Source: Planktomarina sp. (GTDB taxonomy: Bacteria > Pseudomonadota > Alphaproteobacteria > Rhodobacterales > Rhodobacteraceae). Taken from it: a stretch of 24,407 bases of DNA. The stretch spans positions 1-24,407 of the forward strand of contig JADHLF010000039.1 of assembly GCA_016780825.1 (NCBI GenBank), written 5' to 3'. Made by a program: the position numbers and the translations under genes. The notes beneath the pieces are model-generated. The model worked only from the letters and a program-made list of their open reading frames with translations, was not told where the DNA came from and did no database searches. This document shows positions 21,019 through 24,407 of the stretch, piece after piece; the stretch's first letter is position 1; every line of letters starts with the position of its first letter.

Positions 21019-22011
21019 TCATTCAGCAGCCATGGCCGCCGATTGCCGCGCGGCCCGTTTCTTGGCATGGGCAAGCGCCGCCTCGCGGACCCAAGCCCCC
21101 TCTTCCCAAGCCTTTTTGCGCGCCGCCACCCGGGCCTTGTTCAACGGGCCATGCCCCTTGACCACGGCCCAAAACTCGTCCCAATCAATTTCGCCATAGT
21201 CATAGCGCCCCTCCGCCTCATTCCAGGCCAGCGCCGGATCGGGAAGGCTCAAGCCCAAGCGCTCAGCCTGCGGCACCGTGGCATCCACAAATTTTTGCCG
21301 CAGCTCATCATTGGTAAACCGCTTGATTTTCCAGCGGGTAGATTGATCTGAATGCTCGCTTTCCCCATCGGGAGGGCCAAACATCATCAAGGAGGGCCAC
21401 CACCAGCGGTTCAACGCATCCTGCGCCATCTCCTTTTGCGCGGGGGTTCCTTCAGCCAATTTCAGCATGATCTCATACCCCTGCCGCTGGTGAAAACTCT
21501 CCTCCTTGCATACGCGGATCATCGCCCGCGCATAGGGCCCATAAGAGCAGCGGCACAAAGGCACCTGATTCATAATCGCGGCCCCATCCACAAGCCAACC
21601 AATGGCGCCAATATCGGCCCAGGTCTGGGTCGGGTAATTGAATATGGAGGAATATTTTGCGCGGCCAGACACCAATTCTTCGGTCATCTGCGTTCGGCTC
21701 ACCCCAAGGGTTTCAGCCGCAGAATAGAGATATAATCCATGCCCGCCTTCATCTTGCACCTTGGCCAATAGCGCCGCCTTGCGCCGCAACGTCGGGGCAC
21801 GGGTGATCCAATTGCCCTCTGGCAACATGCCGACAATTTCCGAATGCGCATGCTGGCCAATCTGACGAATCAAGGTCTTACGATAGGCCGCTGGCATGGG
21901 GTCATTGGGCTCAATTTTCTCATCCGCATCAATGCGGGCTTGGAAGGCTGCCAAAAACTCCGGCGTTTCAGTGGTCTGTTCGCCAGATCCAATCAATCCT
22001 TGTGAATACAT
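21019..22011 (-). CDS. paaA: Phenylacetyl-CoA epoxidase catalytic subunit PaaA
   Basis: This is the diiron oxygenase subunit that epoxidises the ring of phenylacetyl-CoA. At 330 residues it is slightly longer than the E. coli protein, with a lysine- and arginine-rich tail (KKRAARQSAAMAAE). The likely iron ligands are Glu58, the pair Glu88/His91 (VQDEGGHGLYLYSAAE) and the pair Glu171/His174 (CKEESFHQRQG). Other typical blocks are WITRAPTLRRKAALLAKVQ and RCSYGPYARAMIR. The ATG has GGGAG seven bases upstream (22019-22023). It begins the ABCDE block, 56 bases after paaX, and that gap holds its own promoter-like sequence. Loss of either EX2H pair would have argued against activity; both are intact. 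Confidence 0.97.
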   Translation of the reverse strand: MYSQGLIGSGEQTTETPEFLAAFQARIDADEKIEPNDPMPAAYRKTLIRQIGQHAHSEIVGMLPEGNWITRAPTLRRKAALLAKVQDEGGHGLYLYSAAETLGVSRTQMTEELVSGRAKYSSIFNYPTQTWADIGAIGWLVDGAAIMNQVPLCRCSYGPYARAMIRVCKEESFHQRQGYEIMLKLAEGTPAQKEMAQDALNRWWWPSLMMFGPPDGESEHSDQSTRWKIKRFTNDELRQKFVDATVPQAERLGLSLPDPALAWNEAEGRYDYGEIDWDEFWAVVKGHGPLNKARVAARKKAWEEGAWVREAALAHAKKRAARQSAAMAAE

Positions 22012-22038
22012 CCATTCGCTCCCAAATCTCAGCTCAAG

Positions 22039-22065
22039 CTTATATTACAAAAATTCATAAATCAA
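22039..22065 (-). promoter_or_regulatory. Candidate promoter for paaABCDE
   Basis: On the minus strand, TTGATT (22065-22060) and TATAAG (22044-22039) are 15 bases apart in a very AT-rich stretch between paaX and paaA. The spacer contains TATGAATT, a motif also found upstream of paaX. The spacing is slightly short, as in regulated promoters. Confidence 0.45.
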
Positions 22066-22078
22066 TATTATTTTGTAA
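22045..22078. promoter_or_regulatory. Inverted repeat TTACAAAA-N18-TTTTGTAA at the paaA promoter
   Basis: Perfect 8-base arms at 22045-22052 and 22071-22078 enclose the -35 box. The right arm lies across the paaX stop codon. It could be an operator for PaaX or for another regulator; the arms are AT-rich, so chance is not excluded. Confidence 0.4.
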
Positions 22079-22883
22079 CATGCGAAAAGCGGCTGGCACA
22101 GCCCGGCGCCCCATCGCTCATTTGCACCAATTGCGGATAGAGATTGGCCAGCGCGCGATGCGCCAGCGCCAAAGGCCAATCGTCGAGCGGGGCCTCAATG
22201 GTGGGATAACGCAGCACCAAGCGGCGCCAAAAATGCACAAGCAAGAGCCGGGTCAACCGGGCCTGCGGCGCCTTCAGGACCTGCCCGTCAAGAGCGCCGC
22301 ACAGACGCGCGATCAAACCGCAGCTCTCAGCATTGAGCACAGGAAACACCTGCGCGCGCGCCCAATCGGGAAAGGTCAACGGCGGGCTGTCAAACTCCAC
22401 GAACCCCGCGCGCCACGGCTTCAAACCCTCTGGCATGGCCGCAGCAGGCCAACAGGCGAGCCGTGCGCCAAAAATCAATGGCGGCTCGGCAGCGCAGTCT
22501 TTTTGCATCTGAGCCAGATCCGCATCCGGCCCGATCAGACCATAGCGCCAATGCTCAATGTCGCGGGGCGCCGCATAAATCCGGCGCGCCGCCCGGTGAT
22601 ACTGCGCAAGACCCGCGTTTGAGAAGCGATAAAATGCTTGCCGCCCGAGGCGCCGTCCCGTGACCAAACCTTCTTTGGACAGGCGCGACATGGCTGTGCG
22701 CACCGCTTGCGGCTCAATCTCAAGCGCCGCGCAGAGATCAAGAAGCGCGGACATCGACAGCTCGCCCCCCTCCGGTTCCGCCAATTCTCCCAAAATCGTG
22801 ACAATAACAGACCATACCCGCAACCGCCCCTGGGCTTGCAGATGGTGAATCAATTGGGCAAGAGGCGCAGGCTGCTCCGTCAT
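22068..22883 (-). CDS. paaX: PaaX-family transcriptional repressor of phenylacetate genes
   Basis: This is a PaaX-family regulator of 271 residues. The N-terminal winged helix-turn-helix covers about residues 18-88: SVIVTILGEL, then ALEIEPQAVRTAMSRLSKEGLVTGRRLGRQAFYRFS, with the recognition helix in QAVRTAMSRL. The middle has the PaaX block RRIYA and HWRYGLIGPD, and the C-terminal domain ends VQMSDGAPGCASRF. In E. coli, PaaX represses paa promoters and is released by phenylacetyl-CoA; the same is inferred here. The ATG overlaps the paaZ stop by four bases (ATGA), so it is made with PaaZ. The gene lies between paaZ and paaA, not at the far end of the cluster as in E. coli. Confidence 0.9.
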   Translation of the reverse strand: MTEQPAPLAQLIHHLQAQGRLRVWSVIVTILGELAEPEGGELSMSALLDLCAALEIEPQAVRTAMSRLSKEGLVTGRRLGRQAFYRFSNAGLAQYHRAARRIYAAPRDIEHWRYGLIGPDADLAQMQKDCAAEPPLIFGARLACWPAAAMPEGLKPWRAGFVEFDSPPLTFPDWARAQVFPVLNAESCGLIARLCGALDGQVLKAPQARLTRLLLVHFWRRLVLRYPTIEAPLDDWPLALAHRALANLYPQLVQMSDGAPGCASRFSHVTK

Positions 22884-24407
22884 GCCCCTTTGGTTTCACC
22901 ATATGAATTCATGGTCAACAATTCATATTCGGCCACCAAATCGCGATCTTGGTTGCGCAGGGCCACATGCCAGCGCACTTCACCATAGGCCGCCGTGCGG
23001 CGCGTCTTGCGCTTGACGGTAAGCTGCACAAAAATGCAGTCACCCGCCACGACCGGCTTTTGAAACGACAATGCCGTGAGCCCGGTATTGGCCAGCACCG
23101 GGCCAGGACTAGGCTCCACAAAGAGACCTGCGGCAAAACTGAGTAGCAAATACCCATGCGCGACGCGATCTGGAAAAAACGGATTGGCCCGGGCCGCCTC
23201 GGCATCCATATGCGCGTAAAACCGATCACCGGTAAACTCGGCAAAATGCTCAATATCGGCCAGGGTGACTTCGCGCGCAGCGGTGTGGAGGGTCTCGCCG
23301 ATCTGAAGCGCATCGAAACTGCGCGTAAAGGGATGCGCGGGGCCTGCATGCTCCTCGGCCCCTGTCACCCAAATTCCCGTGATGGCTGCAAGCATATCCG
23401 GGCTGCCCTGAATGGCGCTGCGTTGCATAAAATGTTTCACCCCGCGCAGACCGCCCAATTCCTCTGAGCCGCCCGCCCGGCCCGGCCCGCCATGCACCAT
23501 ATGTGGCAGGGGGGCGCCATGGCCTGTACTCTCGGCCTGAGATATCCTGTCGTTGAAATATAGGCGCCCATGAAACGCCCCTGCGCCCAAAACAACCTGC
23601 CGCGCCACCTGCGGATCATGGGTGATGACAGAGGCCACCAAAGAGCCGCCACCTTTGTTCAGCAAGGCAATCGCATGGGGTAAATCGCGATAGGCCATAA
23701 CCGTGGAGACCGGGCCAAAGGCCTCAATCTCATGCAGCGTTTTGGCCGCATCGGGATCTGGACAGTTGAGCAGCACAGGCGACATAAAAGCGCCCTCTTT
23801 GGCATCGGCCCCGCTGACCATACACTGCTGCGCATCGCCAAATACGACATCGCAGTCCCGCGCCAGAAGCTGCAATTTGCCCCGAACATCCTCGCGTTGC
23901 GCCAAAGAGACCAAGGCGCCCATCTGCGTATCCCGCTGCGCCGGATGGCCAATTTTCGTGGCAGCCAGCCGCTCTGACAGGGCCGCAGTCACCGCCTGCA
24001 CATGAGCCTCTGGCACCATGATCCGTCGAATAGCGGTACATTTTTGCCCGGCTTTCGTGGTCATTTCACGGTGCACCTCGGTGATGAAGAGATCAAATTC
24101 CTTTGATCCAGGCATCACATCCGGCCCAAGAACCGAGCCATTCAAACTGTCTTGTTCCGCAGTGAAACGCACGGCGTTTTGCAAAAGTGAGGGCCGGCTG
24201 CGCAGGGTCATGGCTGTGGCAGCGCTGCCGGTGAAGCCCACGGTGTCTTGTGCGTCCAGACAATCCAGAAGATCCCCGGTGGCGCCCATGATCAGCTGAA
24301 GCGCGCCCGGAGGCAAAATGCCACTCTCTGCGATCAACCGCACCACGGCCTGGGCCAGATACCCCGTGTCGCTGGCTGGTTTGACAAGGCTGGGCACCCC
24401 GGCCAAG
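22880..24407 (-). CDS. paaZ: Bifunctional oxepin-CoA hydrolase / 3-oxo-5,6-dehydrosuberyl-CoA semialdehyde dehydrogenase PaaZ, 5' end missing
   Basis: The window shows the last 508 codons; roughly 170 N-terminal residues are cut off by the right edge. The first part is an aldehyde dehydrogenase domain: PSLVKPASDTGYLAQ, VGFTGSAATA (the glycine-rich loop), and the catalytic cysteine in GQKCTAIRR (codon 24040-24038). It ends with FNDRISQAESTGHGAPLPHMVHGGPGRAGGSEELGG, characteristic of PaaZ. The C-terminal part is a MaoC-like hydratase domain with FTGDRFYAHMD and ANPFFPDRVAHGYLLLSFAAG, which hydrolyses oxepin-CoA. The dehydrogenase then oxidises the semialdehyde. The TTG at 24406 is internal, not a start. 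The end overlaps paaX by four bases and carries an operator-like inverted repeat inside the coding sequence. Confidence 0.95.
   Translation of the reverse strand, partial: LAGVPSLVKPASDTGYLAQAVVRLIAESGILPPGALQLIMGATGDLLDCLDAQDTVGFTGSAATAMTLRSRPSLLQNAVRFTAEQDSLNGSVLGPDVMPGSKEFDLFITEVHREMTTKAGQKCTAIRRIMVPEAHVQAVTAALSERLAATKIGHPAQRDTQMGALVSLAQREDVRGKLQLLARDCDVVFGDAQQCMVSGADAKEGAFMSPVLLNCPDPDAAKTLHEIEAFGPVSTVMAYRDLPHAIALLNKGGGSLVASVITHDPQVARQVVLGAGAFHGRLYFNDRISQAESTGHGAPLPHMVHGGPGRAGGSEELGGLRGVKHFMQRSAIQGSPDMLAAITGIWVTGAEEHAGPAHPFTRSFDALQIGETLHTAAREVTLADIEHFAEFTGDRFYAHMDAEAARANPFFPDRVAHGYLLLSFAAGLFVEPSPGPVLANTGLTALSFQKPVVAGDCIFVQLTVKRKTRRTAAYGEVRWHVALRNQDRDLVAEYELLTMNSYGETKGA
22901..22928. promoter_or_regulatory. 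Inverted repeat ATATGAATT-N10-AATTCATAT upstream of paaX
   Basis: Perfect 9-base arms (22901-22909 and 22920-22928) lie inside the 3' end of paaZ, 18-45 bases upstream of the paaX start. Within it ATGAATTCAT (22903-22912) is itself a palindrome. The minus strand reads TATGAATTGTTG here and TATGAATTTTTG before paaA, which suggests a common regulator such as PaaX. Confidence 0.5.

Noticed and set aside
24404..24406. TTG as the start codon of PaaZ
   Set aside because: The translation continues a normal aldehyde dehydrogenase domain, and about 170 residues are missing compared with full-length PaaZ, so this codon is internal.

Overview
The window looks like a chromosomal segment from a marine alphaproteobacterium, most likely a Roseobacter-type member of the Rhodobacterales. 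This rests on the gene content (MttB-family methyltransferase, polyamine-type ABC transporter with a Rieske oxygenase, TRAP transporter, phenylacetyl-CoA epoxidase operon), tight ATGA and TGATG gene overlaps, and moderately high GC. I cannot name the genus from sequence alone. No tRNA, rRNA, CRISPR array, insertion sequence or prophage was seen.

Left part (1-8300), C1 and amino-acid metabolism. A truncated MttB-family methyltransferase (minus strand) is divergent from a small rhodanese and a class III aminotransferase. Next comes a complete glycine cleavage operon, gcvT-gcvH-gcvP, with a recognisable sigma70-like promoter and an operator-like inverted repeat. gcvP overlaps tail-to-tail with a DadA-type FAD amino-acid oxidoreductase.

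Middle (8301-17390), uptake. A periplasmic solute-binding protein of the spermidine/putrescine class ends at a strong terminator. It faces a minus-strand operon encoding a Rieske oxygenase, two permeases and an ATPase. Between them lies a roughly 0.95 kb stretch (9400-10312) with one AT-richer small gene for a helix-turn-helix-like protein and at least seven inverted repeats or hairpins. This is the least explained part of the window. Upstream of the Rieske operon, on the same strand, is a TRAP transporter (dctP, a terminator, dctQ, dctM).

Right part (17563-24407). A PhyH-family 2-oxoglutarate/Fe(II) dioxygenase is divergent from the TRAP genes. The aerobic phenylacetate operon follows on the minus strand in the order paaZ (cut by the window edge), paaX, paaA, paaB, paaC, paaD, paaE. 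The repressor gene paaX sits inside the operon, and AT-rich inverted repeats precede both paaX and paaA.

How the genes fit together (inference): the MttB homologue, the Rieske oxygenase with a bridging glutamate typical of quaternary-amine enzymes, the polyamine-type transporter, the FAD amino-acid dehydrogenase and GcvTHP suggest uptake and stepwise demethylation of methylated amines or betaines to glycine and C1 units. The Paa genes form a separate aromatic-degradation module. Several start codons were placed downstream of the longest open frame because of Shine-Dalgarno position and gene coupling; the reason is given in each entry.
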